A stretch of DNA of 64,000 nt from Thermoanaerobacterium sp. CMT5567-10. Lineage in GTDB: Bacteria > Bacillota > Thermoanaerobacteria > Thermoanaerobacterales > Thermoanaerobacteraceae. The notes beneath the pieces are model-generated. The model ran no database searches. It worked only from the letters and a program-made list of their open reading frames with translations, and was not told the origin of the DNA. Location of the stretch: NCBI RefSeq assembly GCF_030534315.2, contig NZ_CP130558.2, positions 2,346,501-2,410,500 of the forward strand, given 5' to 3'. Positions 53,900 to 64,000 of the stretch are shown one piece after another (the first letter of the stretch is position 1; each line of letters begins with the position of its first letter). A program made the translations under genes and the position numbers.

Positions 53900-54908
53900 T
53901 TTTAAGCACCTCTATTCTAAGGCTGTTTTTTTCTAAAAATTTTATTGCATCTTTTATAGAACTTGGATCTCCATTAATCTTTATAAGGAGATTTCCTATT
54001 TGAGAGTTCTGGACTCTTTCTATATTTCCAGAAATTATATTTACATCAACATTAAACTTTTTTATCATATGTGATATTACAGGCTCGTTGCTACTGCTAC
54101 CAAAGAATGACAGACGCAATATTTCTTCATTTGGATTCTTGTCGTCTATGAGGATGTCAGGAGGAAGCTCTGCTATCATATCTTTTAAAAATCTTTTCGA
54201 CGTTTCTGTAGAAGGATTGGAAAAAATGTCTATTACATTTCCTTCTTCGATGATAACGCCATTTTCTAAAACAGCGACTCTATCACATAAGTTTCTTATG
54301 ACTGACATTTCATGTGTTATGACGACTATTGTTATACCGTATTGTTTGTTTATGTTTCTAAGTAAGTTTAATATTGATTCTGTCGTAGTCGGGTCCAATG
54401 CAGATGTCGCTTCATCTGATAAGATTATATCGGGGTTGTTGGCAAGCGCCCTTGCTATGCCGACTCTTTGTTTTTGACCACCAGATAGTTGTGAAGGATA
54501 TGCGTATTTCTTGTCTTTAAGATCCACAACTTCAAGCAGTTCATTTACACGCTTTTTTATAACAGAATCTTTAGCTTTTGAGATTCTTAAAGGAAAAGCT
54601 ATGTTTTCATACACTGTAGAGTTCATTAAAAGATTGAAATGCTGAAATATCATGCCAATCTTTTTTCTCATTTCACGAAGTTCTTTTGGGCTTAACTTTG
54701 TCATTTCAGTACCATTTATGGAAATGCTTCCGGTTGTAGGCTTTTCAAGCATGTTTATGCACCTAATCAACGATGATTTGCCTGCACCGCTTAAGCCCAT
54801 TATGCCGTATATTTCTCCATCATTTATTGTTAAATTGATGTCTTTGAGTGCAACTACATCTTTTCCATTTGTGTTGTAGACTTTACTTAGATTTTTAATT
54901 GATATCAA
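53886..54908 (-). CDS. metN: Methionine ABC transporter ATPase
   Basis: The 340-residue ABC ATPase has Walker A GLSGAGKSS, signature LSGGQKQRV, Walker B ILSDEATSALDP, and a C-terminal NIL domain of about 80 residues that in MetN binds methionine and inhibits transport. It is the first gene after the SAM riboswitch. The SD GAGGGTGA precedes the ATG. Confidence 0.97.
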   Translation of the reverse strand: MISIKNLSKVYNTNGKDVVALKDINLTINDGEIYGIMGLSGAGKSSLIRCINMLEKPTTGSISINGTEMTKLSPKELREMRKKIGMIFQHFNLLMNSTVYENIAFPLRISKAKDSVIKKRVNELLEVVDLKDKKYAYPSQLSGGQKQRVGIARALANNPDIILSDEATSALDPTTTESILNLLRNINKQYGITIVVITHEMSVIRNLCDRVAVLENGVIIEEGNVIDIFSNPSTETSKRFLKDMIAELPPDILIDDKNPNEEILRLSFFGSSSNEPVISHMIKKFNVDVNIISGNIERVQNSQIGNLLIKINGDPSSIKDAIKFLEKNSLRIEVLKNGII

Positions 54909-54954
54909 AATATTTCACCCTCTTTATGAAAAGTTGGAACGTCAAAAATGCAAT

Positions 54955-54981
54955 AAAAAAAACCTCCCAATGAAAGAGGTT
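54955..54981 (-). terminator. SAM-controlled terminator
   Basis: On the minus strand AACCTC ... GAGGTT (54981-54976 with 54966-54961) forms a hairpin directly followed by TTTTTT (54960-54955). With SAM bound, transcription should stop here. Confidence 0.9.
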
Positions 54982-54987
54982 AGTTCC

Positions 54988-55093
54988 TCTCTCATCTCTC
55001 AGCATTAAAGCCGCAGGAATTGGCACCATTGCACTTTCGTGCCGGTTGCCGGGTTTCATCGGGCCAGTCCCTCCACCTCTCTGGATAAGAGAA
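54988..55093 (-). promoter_or_regulatory. SAM-I riboswitch (S-box)
   Basis: The minus strand reads the S-box blocks in order: CTCTTATCCAGAGAGG, GGAGGGACTGGCCC, GATGAAACCCGGCAACC, GTGCCAATTCC and GATGAGAG closing P1. It should switch the metNIQ operon off when SAM is plentiful. Confidence 0.97.
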
Positions 55094-55119
55094 TAATTTC
55101 ATTTTAAATTGTTAAAATG

Positions 55120-55148
55120 ATTATATAGGATTAAAAATGAAAAGTCAA
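55120..55148 (-). promoter_or_regulatory. Sigma-A promoter of metNIQ
   Basis: On the minus strand TTGACT (55148-55143) and TATAAT (55125-55120) are 17 bp apart, 26 bp before the S-box. Confidence 0.8.
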
Positions 55149-55219
55149 GCAAAATTTTCATGTCCGGAGATATTAAATTTATGTCATTCTAATATTGACA
55201 CAGTGCTTACAAGTTTATG

Positions 55220-55247
55220 TTGAATTATGAGAATAATTGCTTATAAT
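55220..55247 (+). promoter_or_regulatory. Sigma-A promoter of the PTS operon
   Basis: TTGAAT (55220-55225) and TATAAT (55242-55247) are 16 bp apart. Confidence 0.65.
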
Positions 55248-55258
55248 ATAAATGTAAG

Positions 55259-55272
55259 ATAAGTTAACTTAT
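55259..55272 (+). promoter_or_regulatory. Perfect 14-bp palindrome in the PTS leader
   Basis: ATAAGTTAACTTAT is self-complementary and lies about 5 bp after the predicted transcription start, 35 bp before the regulator ATG. It is a good operator candidate, possibly for the PRD regulator or CcpA-like control (it does not match the cre consensus). Confidence 0.5.
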
Positions 55273-55306
55273 TAATAATTTGTCATAGACGAAAGGACAA
55301 AATCTT

Positions 55307-57391
55307 ATGAAAGAACTAAGTGGGCGCCAACTAGAGATTTTAAAAAAAGTTATGTCAAAAGAGATGTACAGCTTAGACGATATCGTCGCTAATTATAAAT
55401 TAAGCAAAAGAACAATTTATAGAGAGATAAATGCCATAAATGAATACATCAAAGATTATAACTTAAAGTTAAAAAACAATGAAGGTGTTTTGACAGTAGA
55501 TGGTAGCGACAGCGATATAGAGAAATTTAATTTTGATGTTATAGGTTATCGTCCTAGTGTAGATGCTGAGAAAAGGCGAAAATTAATTCTATCAGAGCTA
55601 CTACAAATGAAAGAGCCTGTTAAGCTGGAGTATTTTGCAAGAGAGTACAATGTCACAACTGCTACAATTAGCTATGACATAAAAGAAATAGATAAATGGC
55701 TAAGTAGGCAAAATGTCACAATTGTGACTAAGCCAGGTGTGGGCATATATGTAAAAGGCGATGAAAGAAATATAAGGAAGGCTATAATAAATTTTCTCTA
55801 TGACAATGTTGAGACGAAGGACTTAATGGAATTTTTAAATAGAGGGTACAATAATATAAACAGATTAAGTGAGGACATCAATGACAGGCTATTGCGACTT
55901 ATCGATTATGACACAGTTTTGAAGATAGAGAAAGCTATACAAAGATTAGAGAAATCACTGGACTACGAGCTGGCTGAAAGCTCTTATATGGGGCTTACAG
56001 TTCACTTGGCATTGGCGTTAAAGAGAATAAAAGAAGGCGAAAAGATCAAAATAGGTAATGAAAGCCTTTTTGAACTTAAAAAATCAGATGAGTACAGATT
56101 TGCAGAAATGCTTGCAAAATATTTGGAAGAAGAATTTGATGTCTTTATTCCTGAAGATGAAATCGGTTATATAACAATTCATCTTCAAGGTGCCAGATAT
56201 AGAGCAAACACTGAAGATGTAAATGACGAATTTGTAAATGAAGTTTTATACGAGATGATAGATGTTGCTGAAAGAGTATTTGGCACAAGTTTTAGAGATG
56301 ATTCAATGCTTTTAAGTGGTTTAAAGACTCATTTAAGACCTACGATTTTTAGACTAAGGATGGGCCTTGCAATAAGGAATCCCCTTATAAGCGATATAAA
56401 AGATAGGTATAGTGCACTGTTTGAAAGGTGCATATCAATTGCAAATGTATTGAAGAATAAGCTTGATGTTGATGTTCCAGATGATGAGATTGGCTATATT
56501 GCGATGCATTTTGGAGCAGCTATAGCAAGGAAAAATGACAAAACGAAAAGGCATAATATTCTAGTGGTATGTGCAAGTGGAATAGGAACATCCAGAATGC
56601 TTCTATCAAAGCTTCAGATGTTTCCGCAGTTAAACATTGTAGATACTGTTTCAAGCCTTAGAGTAAAAGATTTTAAAGATAGAGATGATATTGACTTAAT
56701 TGTATCTACTATACCTCTTGACATAAAGGACAAAAAAACGGTAATTGTCAATCCATTACTTTTAGACGATGACGTCAAAAAGTTAAAAGAGGCATTAAAT
56801 ACAGACTTCATAATGGATTTTTCCAGCAGAAAGGCAGAAGGCGATAAGTATAAAGAGCTTTTGCACATAGCCGAATATGGCAAAAGAATTATTGAATTGT
56901 GCAGCTCTCTTAAGTTTAAAGATATATTTGGGAAAAACTCAAAGACGATTATTGATTCTCTTTTAGATGATTTTGTTAATACGGGTGATTTAGACAAAGA
57001 AAAAATTGATTCAATAAAAGAGAAGCTTTTGGGAAGAGAGAGCCTTGGCAAGATTATTCTTCCTGGCAAAGGATTTGTGATCTACCATTGTACAGCATCT
57101 AGTTTAAATAAACCAATCATCATTTTTGGAAAAGTAAAAAGCGAAGTTAGAATGAAAAATTTAATCAATGATTATGAAATCATTAAGACAGCTTTTCTAA
57201 TGGTTGCACCTGATAATGACAAGATGTGGATAGAGATACTTGGCGATTTAAGTGTTTCGTTTATAGAAAGCAAAGATCTTGTTGAAAAGCTGAATAGTAC
57301 AAGCAATCTCGACGAAGCTAAAGAAATAGTGCAGAGGGCATTGATGGAAAAGTATTATGATGAGATTAAAAGGAATCTTGTAGGTGATTAA
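55307..57391 (+). CDS. PRD-containing PTS transcriptional activator (MtlR/LicR type)
   Basis: The 694-residue protein has two N-terminal HTH units (LKKVMSKEMYSLDDIV, KRTIYREI and EYNVTTATISYDI), two PRD domains with conserved His (LTVHLAL, ITIHLQG; IAMHFGA), an EIIB-like domain with Cys in VVCASGIGTSRMLLSKL, and an EIIA-like C-terminal domain with IYHCTAS. Such regulators sense sugar flux through phosphorylation by HPr and EII proteins, and activate their PTS operon. It is the first gene of that operon. Confidence 0.93.
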   Translation: MKELSGRQLEILKKVMSKEMYSLDDIVANYKLSKRTIYREINAINEYIKDYNLKLKNNEGVLTVDGSDSDIEKFNFDVIGYRPSVDAEKRRKLILSELLQMKEPVKLEYFAREYNVTTATISYDIKEIDKWLSRQNVTIVTKPGVGIYVKGDERNIRKAIINFLYDNVETKDLMEFLNRGYNNINRLSEDINDRLLRLIDYDTVLKIEKAIQRLEKSLDYELAESSYMGLTVHLALALKRIKEGEKIKIGNESLFELKKSDEYRFAEMLAKYLEEEFDVFIPEDEIGYITIHLQGARYRANTEDVNDEFVNEVLYEMIDVAERVFGTSFRDDSMLLSGLKTHLRPTIFRLRMGLAIRNPLISDIKDRYSALFERCISIANVLKNKLDVDVPDDEIGYIAMHFGAAIARKNDKTKRHNILVVCASGIGTSRMLLSKLQMFPQLNIVDTVSSLRVKDFKDRDDIDLIVSTIPLDIKDKKTVIVNPLLLDDDVKKLKEALNTDFIMDFSSRKAEGDKYKELLHIAEYGKRIIELCSSLKFKDIFGKNSKTIIDSLLDDFVNTGDLDKEKIDSIKEKLLGRESLGKIILPGKGFVIYHCTASSLNKPIIIFGKVKSEVRMKNLINDYEIIKTAFLMVAPDNDKMWIEILGDLSVSFIESKDLVEKLNSTSNLDEAKEIVQRALMEKYYDEIKRNLVGD

Positions 57392-57392
57392 A

Positions 57393-57653
57393 ATGTTTAG
57401 TATTTCATTAAAACAGCGAAAGATATTTTATGTGATGTTGTCTTTGGTGTGGATTATAACAGCAGCGTATTCCATGGTAAATGATACATTCACACATGGT
57501 ATAGAAATTCTTTTATTTGGTGCATTTTTCATTGGAGGAATTGCACTTGTTCAAGGGTATATGATAAGAATGCTTAAAATGTATGATAAAAATTTAAAAA
57601 AAGGGATAAATAACAACAAAAAAAGCCATAAAAATAATCATAAAAGGAGGTAA
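57393..57653 (+). CDS. Small membrane protein in the PTS operon
   Basis: The 86-residue protein has two hydrophobic helices (about residues 11-27 and 38-60) and a highly basic tail (KKGINNNKKSHKNNHKRR). ATG 57393 has AGGTGAT upstream; a GTG at 57384 overlaps the regulator stop. Its stop is next to the EIIB start. Such a gene between regulator and EIIB is not a standard PTS component; function unknown. Confidence 0.7.
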   Translation: MFSISLKQRKIFYVMLSLVWIITAAYSMVNDTFTHGIEILLFGAFFIGGIALVQGYMIRMLKMYDKNLKKGINNNKKSHKNNHKRR

Positions 57654-57985
57654 TGAATATGGCTATACATGGTGTTATATTATGCAGTTGGGGGGCTACA
57701 TCAAGCGCATTAGCAAAAAAAGTCACAGATGAAGCAAAAAAGCAAGGTTTGGACGTAACAGTTGATGCAGGTGGAACAGGTGAATTTAAGAAAAAAGCTG
57801 AAGGATACGATGTTGCTCTTTTAGAGCCGCAGGTAAGACATTTAAAAAAGGAAGTAGAGACAATCGCAGAAAAGTATAACATTCCTGTAGACATTGTTGA
57901 TATGCAGGCTTTTGCGCTTATGGATGCAAAAAAGATATTAAACCAGATTATAGAGCTTGCTAAAAAATCTGGTAAAGAAGCATAG
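57653..57985 (+). CDS. PTS lactose/cellobiose-family EIIB
   Basis: The 110-residue protein has the phospho-Cys in ILCSWGATSSALA and the family fold (VTVDAGGTGEF, VALLEPQVRHLKKEV). It passes phosphate from EIIA to the incoming sugar. Two ATG codons (57653, 57659) are possible; GGAGGTAA supports the second. EIIB, EIIC and EIIA are separate proteins here. Confidence 0.94.
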   Translation: MNMAIHGVILCSWGATSSALAKKVTDEAKKQGLDVTVDAGGTGEFKKKAEGYDVALLEPQVRHLKKEVETIAEKYNIPVDIVDMQAFALMDAKKILNQIIELAKKSGKEA

Positions 57986-57997
57986 GAGGTAATATAG

Positions 57998-59320
57998 ATG
58001 AACGACAGACTTACAAATAACTGGTTTATGAAGTGGATGGAATCATCGTTGATGCCTGTGCTGGCAAGAATAGCACAGAATGTCATTCTTCAATCAATAA
58101 GGGATGCTTTTTCTAGTTTTGCATTACCAGTTATATTGACAGGTTCATTGTTTTTGATAATAGCAAATCCACCTCTTGCAGAAGGTGCAAATTGGGGACC
58201 GATCGTTGCATGGGCTAACGCAATAAAACCTATTGCAGGGCAGTTAATGATTCCTTTCAACTTATCATTTGGTATTATGGCTTTGATGGTAGCATTTGGA
58301 ACAGCTTATAGCTTAGCGACTCGCTGGGATTTAGATGAGGCTATGACAGGTATTATCTCAATGTTGGCATTTCTGGTTACTACTTTCCCGGCTTCAGATG
58401 TCACTAAAGTAAGTTTTGGGGATGTTCTTAACTATCTAGGTGGACAAGGTCTATTTGTTGCTATAATAATAGGCGTTTTGACAGCAGTTGTTGTAAGGTT
58501 CTTTAATAAGCAGGGCCTTGTAATAAGGATGCCTGAAGCAGTACCACCGTATGTTGTTAGAAGCTTTATGGCATTAATACCAATGTTTGTAATGGTTGTT
58601 TCTGCTTGGATTGTTGAATGGATTGTATGGGCCAACTTCAAAGTAACACTGCCACAATTGGTAATTGAAGTATTTAAGCCACTTGTTGCAGCGTCAAATA
58701 GTTATTGGGCAGCACTAGCTGAAATCATACTGATGATGCTTTTGTGGTCACTGGGAATTCATGGCATGAACGTTGTATCGTCTATAGCATATCCTTTCTG
58801 GATGAGTCAGCTTGCTGCAAATGTTAAGGCGTTAAATGCACATCAGACAATGACAGGTATTGTTACAGAACCATTCTTCCACATGTTTACACATCTTGGC
58901 GGTTCAGGTACTACATGGCCACTGGTTATTATGTTCTTGTTCTCAGCATCAAAACAGCTTAAGACAATAGGAACAGCCGAGTTTATTCCTGCTATATTCA
59001 ATATAAATGAACCGCTTATATTTGGTGCACCAATAGTATTGAATCCTATATTGATGATACCGTTCATAATCGCACCTGCTGCAGTTGTTACTATAAACTA
59101 CATTGCATTCCATTTTCATCTTGTAACAGGACCGTTGTATCAGCTTCCATTTACAGTTCCTGTGTTCATTGGTGGTTTTATATCAAGTGGCCTCGATTGG
59201 AGAGGACCTATTCTGCAGCTTGTAGACTTGATTGTAGCAGGCATTATATATTATCCGTTCTTCAAAATGTATGAAGCACAACTTTTGAAGAATGAAAGAG
59301 AAGCTGAAGAAAATAAATAA
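57998..59320 (+). CDS. PTS lactose/cellobiose-family EIIC
   Basis: The 440-residue membrane permease has about ten hydrophobic segments and the family motifs GAPIVLNPILMIPF, NINEPLIFG and HGMNVVSSIAYPFW. It carries a beta-glucoside or similar disaccharide across the membrane while phosphorylating it. SD GGAGGTAA precedes the ATG. No phospho-glycosidase gene is adjacent. Confidence 0.95.
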   Translation: MNDRLTNNWFMKWMESSLMPVLARIAQNVILQSIRDAFSSFALPVILTGSLFLIIANPPLAEGANWGPIVAWANAIKPIAGQLMIPFNLSFGIMALMVAFGTAYSLATRWDLDEAMTGIISMLAFLVTTFPASDVTKVSFGDVLNYLGGQGLFVAIIIGVLTAVVVRFFNKQGLVIRMPEAVPPYVVRSFMALIPMFVMVVSAWIVEWIVWANFKVTLPQLVIEVFKPLVAASNSYWAALAEIILMMLLWSLGIHGMNVVSSIAYPFWMSQLAANVKALNAHQTMTGIVTEPFFHMFTHLGGSGTTWPLVIMFLFSASKQLKTIGTAEFIPAIFNINEPLIFGAPIVLNPILMIPFIIAPAAVVTINYIAFHFHLVTGPLYQLPFTVPVFIGGFISSGLDWRGPILQLVDLIVAGIIYYPFFKMYEAQLLKNEREAEENK

Positions 59321-59340
59321 GCATAAGGAGGAACCCTTTG

Positions 59341-59658
59341 ATGGAATTAGAGCAAATTATATACAATTTAGTCTTGCATGGTGGAAACGCCAGAGGTGAA
59401 GCTTATGAAGCATTAGATGCAGCAGAAAAAGGGGATTTTGAATCTGCCGAGAAGCATCTAGAAAAGGCTGATGAAGAATTTTATGCAGGCCACGATTACC
59501 AAAATGCATTGGTACAAGGCGAACAAAGTGAAGCTCCAAACTTCCTTGTAATACATGCGCAAGACCAACTTATGACGGCTCTTGCTGAGAAGAACCTCAT
59601 AAAAAGGCTTGTTGACTTGTATAAGAGGTTGGATGCTCTTGAAAAAAAGATAAAATAA
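59341..59658 (+). CDS. PTS lactose/cellobiose-family EIIA
   Basis: The 105-residue helical protein has the trimer-forming NARGEAYEALDAAEKGDF and the phospho-His in LVIHAQDQLMTA. It accepts phosphate from HPr. ATG 59341 is preferred to the adjacent TTG; SD AAGGAGGA. Last gene of the operon. Confidence 0.95.
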   Translation: MELEQIIYNLVLHGGNARGEAYEALDAAEKGDFESAEKHLEKADEEFYAGHDYQNALVQGEQSEAPNFLVIHAQDQLMTALAEKNLIKRLVDLYKRLDALEKKIK

Positions 59659-59667
59659 ACAACTAAT

Positions 59668-59703
59668 AAATAAAAGGTGAGTTATACTCACCTTTTATTT
59701 ATT
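59668..59703 (+). terminator. Terminator of the PTS operon
   Basis: A perfect 14-bp stem AAATAAAAGGTGAG (59668-59681) / CTCACCTTTTATTT (59687-59700) with loop TTATA. Confidence 0.88.
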
Positions 59704-59770
59704 CCAAGGAGTGTGATTTAAATACTGGTTTTTGGACGATCATGTGTTTTATCTTTTTTACTTTAAAGTA

Positions 59771-59799
59771 TTGAATAATTGATGTGAATTTTGTACAAT
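59771..59799 (+). promoter_or_regulatory. Sigma-A promoter of the yerC-like gene
   Basis: TTGAAT (59771-59776) and TACAAT (59794-59799) are 17 bp apart. Confidence 0.6.
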
Positions 59800-59842
59800 G
59801 TAGATGGACATATAAATAAAAATTTGGAAAGAGGGATAATCA

Positions 59843-60142
59843 ATGTACGATTCCAAAATCAGAGACGAAAATGTGGACGAGCTTTTTGAAGCTGTCTTAA
59901 TGCTTAAAGACATGGAAGAATGTTATCGTTTTTTTGAAGATATAGCTACTATAAATGAAGTCAAATCATTAGCCCAGAGGCTTCAAGTTGCTAAGATGTT
60001 AAGAGATAGAAAAACATATATAGAAATAGCGGAAAAAACAGGTGCAAGCACAGCTACAATAAGCAGGGTAAACAGAGCATTAAATTATGGAGCAAATGGA
60101 TATAATTTAATTCTCGATAGGTTGAAGGAAAAATCTCGGTAA
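59843..60142 (+). CDS. TrpR-related protein YerC/YecD
   Basis: The 99-residue helical protein has the TrpR-like HTH with RDRKTYIEIAEKTGASTATISRVNRAL. YerC homologues sit upstream of pcrA-ligA in many Firmicutes, as here. It is a DNA-binding protein with no established tryptophan role. SD AAAGAGGGATAA precedes the ATG. Confidence 0.92.
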   Translation: MYDSKIRDENVDELFEAVLMLKDMEECYRFFEDIATINEVKSLAQRLQVAKMLRDRKTYIEIAEKTGASTATISRVNRALNYGANGYNLILDRLKEKSR

Positions 60143-60157
60143 ATCCGAGATTTTATT
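60129..60157 (+). terminator. Terminator after the yerC-like gene
   Basis: AAAATCTCGG / CCGAGATTTT forms a 10-bp stem with loop TAAAT, overlapping the stop codon; T-rich sequence follows. Confidence 0.7.
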
Positions 60158-60186
60158 TGATTAAGGATTATAAAACAACAAAATGG

Positions 60187-60215
60187 TTGATAAATTTAGA
60201 AGTTATATATACAAT
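60187..60215 (+). promoter_or_regulatory. Sigma-A promoter of pcrA
   Basis: TTGATA (60187-60192) and TACAAT (60210-60215) are 17 bp apart. Confidence 0.6.
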
Positions 60216-60261
60216 AGAATCGTAAGTTATAGGTACAAATTATTTATTTGGAGTGAAATAG

Positions 60262-62412
60262 ATGAATATTCTTGATAAACTTAATGATAGGCAGAAAGAA
60301 GCTGTAGTAACTACAGAAGGTCCTCTTTTGATATTAGCAGGTGCAGGAAGCGGGAAAACGAGGGTCTTGACACATAGAATAGCATATCTTATTAAAGAAA
60401 AAAGAGTTTCGCCTGCAAATATATTAGCCATTACTTTTACAAATAAGGCAGCACAGGAAATGAAAGATAGAGTTGAATCGCTGCTTGGATACGTTGGGGA
60501 CATATGGGTATCAACATTTCATTCAGCATGTGTACGCATTTTGAGAAGAGATATTGAAAAAATAGGGTATGATAAAAATTTTGTCATATATGATACGCAG
60601 GACCAAAAGTCTTTGGTTTCTGATTGCATAAAAGAACTTGATTTGAATGAAAAGCAGTATACGCCTAAAAGCATGCTTAGCGCCATATCAAAGGCAAAAG
60701 ACAAGATGATATCTCCGGATGAATATTTGCTGGAATTTGGGAACGACTATAGAAACAAGAAAGTAGCCGACGTTTATAGACTATACCAGAAGAAGTTAAA
60801 GAAAGATAATGCACTTGATTTTGATGACATCATAATAAAGACTATAGAATTATTTAAAAAAGATGAGGAGATATTAAGATATTATCAGGATAAATTTAGG
60901 TATATAATGGTTGATGAATATCAAGATACAAACAGACCTCAGTATGAGTTTGTAAATCTTTTGGCGAAAAGGTACAGAAATCTCTGCGTTGTAGGAGATG
61001 ATGACCAAAGCATATACGGATGGCGTGGGGCAGATATAAAAAATATTTTAGATTTTGAAAAGGACTATCCCGAGGCTAAAGTTATAAAACTTGAGCAAAA
61101 TTATCGTTCAACACAGATCATTCTGGATGCGGCCAACAATGTCATTGACAACAACATAAAGAGAAAAAAGAAGCAGCTTTGGACAGATAATAAAGATGGG
61201 GAAAAGATAGTCGTCTGTGAAGTTCAAAATGAGAGAGAAGAAGCCAATTTTATCGTAGATAGAATAAAGAACTTAGTAGGAAATGGAAGAAGATATTCAG
61301 ATTTTGCGATTCTGTATAGGACTAATGCTCAGTCACGTATATTTGAAGAGGCTTGTATGATGAATGATATACCGTACAAGTTAGTCGGAGCTTTGAGATT
61401 TTATGATCGCAAAGAGATAAAAGACATCATCGCATATTTGAGAATACTCGTTAATCCATATGATGACGTGTCACTAAAGAGGATTATAAATGTGCCTAAA
61501 AGAGGCATCGGTGAATCTACAGTAAGTGCATTAGAGCAATATGCACGAGAACACGATACAAGCATGTATTTTGCTATTCCAGATGTGGAGCTTAAAGGCA
61601 GGGCAAGAAAAGTATTGGATAACTTTAAAAATTTCATTGATGATTTAATTAACCAACTTGATTTTATGAACATTATCGAAGTTATCGATTATATATTAGA
61701 AAAAACCGGTTATATGGATGAATTAAAAGCAGATGATACTAAGGAATCTGAAAGCCGCATAGAAAACATAAATGAGTTTATAAGGGCAGCAAGAGAATTT
61801 ATGGAGACGTCTGAGGACAAATCTTTAGAATCGTTTTTGTCTGGGATAACATTAGTTTCAGATATTGATACAGCAGGAGATATTGGAGAAAGCGTTGTTT
61901 TGATGACGCTTCATTCTGCAAAAGGGCTTGAATTTCCTGTAGTATTTATGGCTGGCATGGAAGAAGGGATTTTTCCCAGCTCTATGTCCTTTATTGATGA
62001 ACATGAATTAGAAGAAGAGAGAAGGCTGTGCTATGTTGGCATAACTAGGGCGAAAGAAAGGCTTTTCATGACATATGCCAGAACTAGAAATTTATACGGA
62101 AAACCTCAATACAATACAGCCTCAAGGTTTATAAATGAAATACCTCAGGACTTAATTGTAGAGTATGACAAAGGTGCGATTAAAAGAAACGATTATGAGT
62201 CAGTTTCATCATATATAAATACATTTGCTAGAAAAGCTAATGATAAAGCCAACTATAACCCAGGTGATAAGGTAGAGCATAAGTTGTGGGGAATTGGTAC
62301 AGTAGTAAATGTAGAAGGTATTGGAGAAGATCGAGAGTTAACTGTTGCATTTCCAAACGTAGGCATAAAGAGATTGTCTTTAAAGTACGCACCAATTAGA
62401 GCTATTTCATAA
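60262..62412 (+). CDS. pcrA: ATP-dependent DNA helicase PcrA (UvrD family)
   Basis: The 716-residue superfamily 1 helicase has the Q motif LNDRQKEAV, Walker A GAGSGKTRVL, motif Ia FTNKAAQEM, Walker B MVDEYQDTN, motif III GDDDQSIYGWRGAD, and late motifs LMTLHSAKGLEFPVVF and YVGITRAKERL. It ends with the PcrA Tudor-like domain (NPGDKVEHKLWGIGTVV) that contacts RNA polymerase. Roles: repair, removal of recombination intermediates. ligA follows by 14 bp. Confidence 0.97.
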   Translation: MNILDKLNDRQKEAVVTTEGPLLILAGAGSGKTRVLTHRIAYLIKEKRVSPANILAITFTNKAAQEMKDRVESLLGYVGDIWVSTFHSACVRILRRDIEKIGYDKNFVIYDTQDQKSLVSDCIKELDLNEKQYTPKSMLSAISKAKDKMISPDEYLLEFGNDYRNKKVADVYRLYQKKLKKDNALDFDDIIIKTIELFKKDEEILRYYQDKFRYIMVDEYQDTNRPQYEFVNLLAKRYRNLCVVGDDDQSIYGWRGADIKNILDFEKDYPEAKVIKLEQNYRSTQIILDAANNVIDNNIKRKKKQLWTDNKDGEKIVVCEVQNEREEANFIVDRIKNLVGNGRRYSDFAILYRTNAQSRIFEEACMMNDIPYKLVGALRFYDRKEIKDIIAYLRILVNPYDDVSLKRIINVPKRGIGESTVSALEQYAREHDTSMYFAIPDVELKGRARKVLDNFKNFIDDLINQLDFMNIIEVIDYILEKTGYMDELKADDTKESESRIENINEFIRAAREFMETSEDKSLESFLSGITLVSDIDTAGDIGESVVLMTLHSAKGLEFPVVFMAGMEEGIFPSSMSFIDEHELEEERRLCYVGITRAKERLFMTYARTRNLYGKPQYNTASRFINEIPQDLIVEYDKGAIKRNDYESVSSYINTFARKANDKANYNPGDKVEHKLWGIGTVVNVEGIGEDRELTVAFPNVGIKRLSLKYAPIRAIS

Positions 62413-62420
62413 GGCGGTGA

Positions 62421-64000
<1,580 letters not shown>

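Overview
The window is 64 kb of low-GC chromosome from a spore-forming, flagellated, anaerobic Firmicute. Gene content and protein style (Rex, groESL with a CIRCE element, SpoVB-type flippase, clostridial HutP-like protein, tandem guanine/PRPP riboswitch before the purine operon) suggest a thermophilic clostridium such as Thermoanaerobacterium or a close relative. The genus is inferred from family resemblance, not from a search. Most of the window is ordinary, densely packed core genome. I see no tRNA, rRNA, CRISPR array or intact insertion sequence.

Layout: 1-2.2 kb holds the end of an ornithine carbamoyltransferase gene, carbamate kinase, and an FMN-riboswitch-controlled riboflavin transporter. 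2.2-4.9 kb is the t6A cluster tsaE-tsaB-rimI-tsaD, with rimI frameshifted. 5-11.6 kb holds a 2-hydroxyacid dehydrogenase, an ABC-F ATPase, motAB behind a sigma-D type promoter, rex, and a frameshifted Nramp metal transporter. 11.9-16.9 kb holds a LytTR/GHKL two-component pair with a small membrane peptide gene, a P-loop/Asp23-like fusion, an OGG-type glycosylase, a DUF554 protein and a HutP-family protein. 17-24.6 kb carries a branched-chain amino acid ABC operon (livJHMGF, minus strand) and a divergent TrpXYZ-like ABC operon. 24.6-28.5 kb is a group of poorly known genes: a membrane protein, a subtilisin, four tiny hydrophobic proteins and a KPY-repeat protein, likely linked to sporulation. 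groESL, guaB and guaA follow, with a guanine-type riboswitch before guaB.

Between guaA and the purine operon (33.9-37.4 kb) lies a decayed mobile island. It starts at the guaA 3' end, contains an integrase remnant, an XRE / zinc-ribbon / Fic cassette and broken phage-type genes, and ends in a second, recoded copy of the guaA tail (attachment-site duplication). A Phd/ParE toxin-antitoxin pair sits just beyond it.

38.2-47.2 kb is the purine operon (permease-purE-C-F-M-N-H-D). Its leader stacks a predicted PurR operator, a guanine aptamer, a PRPP (ykkC-2b type) aptamer and a terminator. 47.3-52.3 kb holds murI, an M20 amidohydrolase, two small unknown genes, luxS and a SpoVB-like flippase whose ribosome-binding site lies in the loop of a two-tier hairpin. 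52.4-55.1 kb is a SAM-riboswitch-controlled methionine ABC operon (metNIQ, minus strand). 55.2-59.7 kb is a lactose/cellobiose-type PTS operon with its PRD regulator. The window ends in yerC-like, pcrA and the start of ligA.

The strongest unusual signals are the guaA attachment-site duplication around the island, the multi-layer purine leader in which PRPP is probably read twice, two nested RNA structures at start codons (hutP-like and spoVB-like genes), the small hydrophobic protein cluster with a shared upstream 12-mer, and single-base homopolymer frameshifts in rimI and the Nramp gene.
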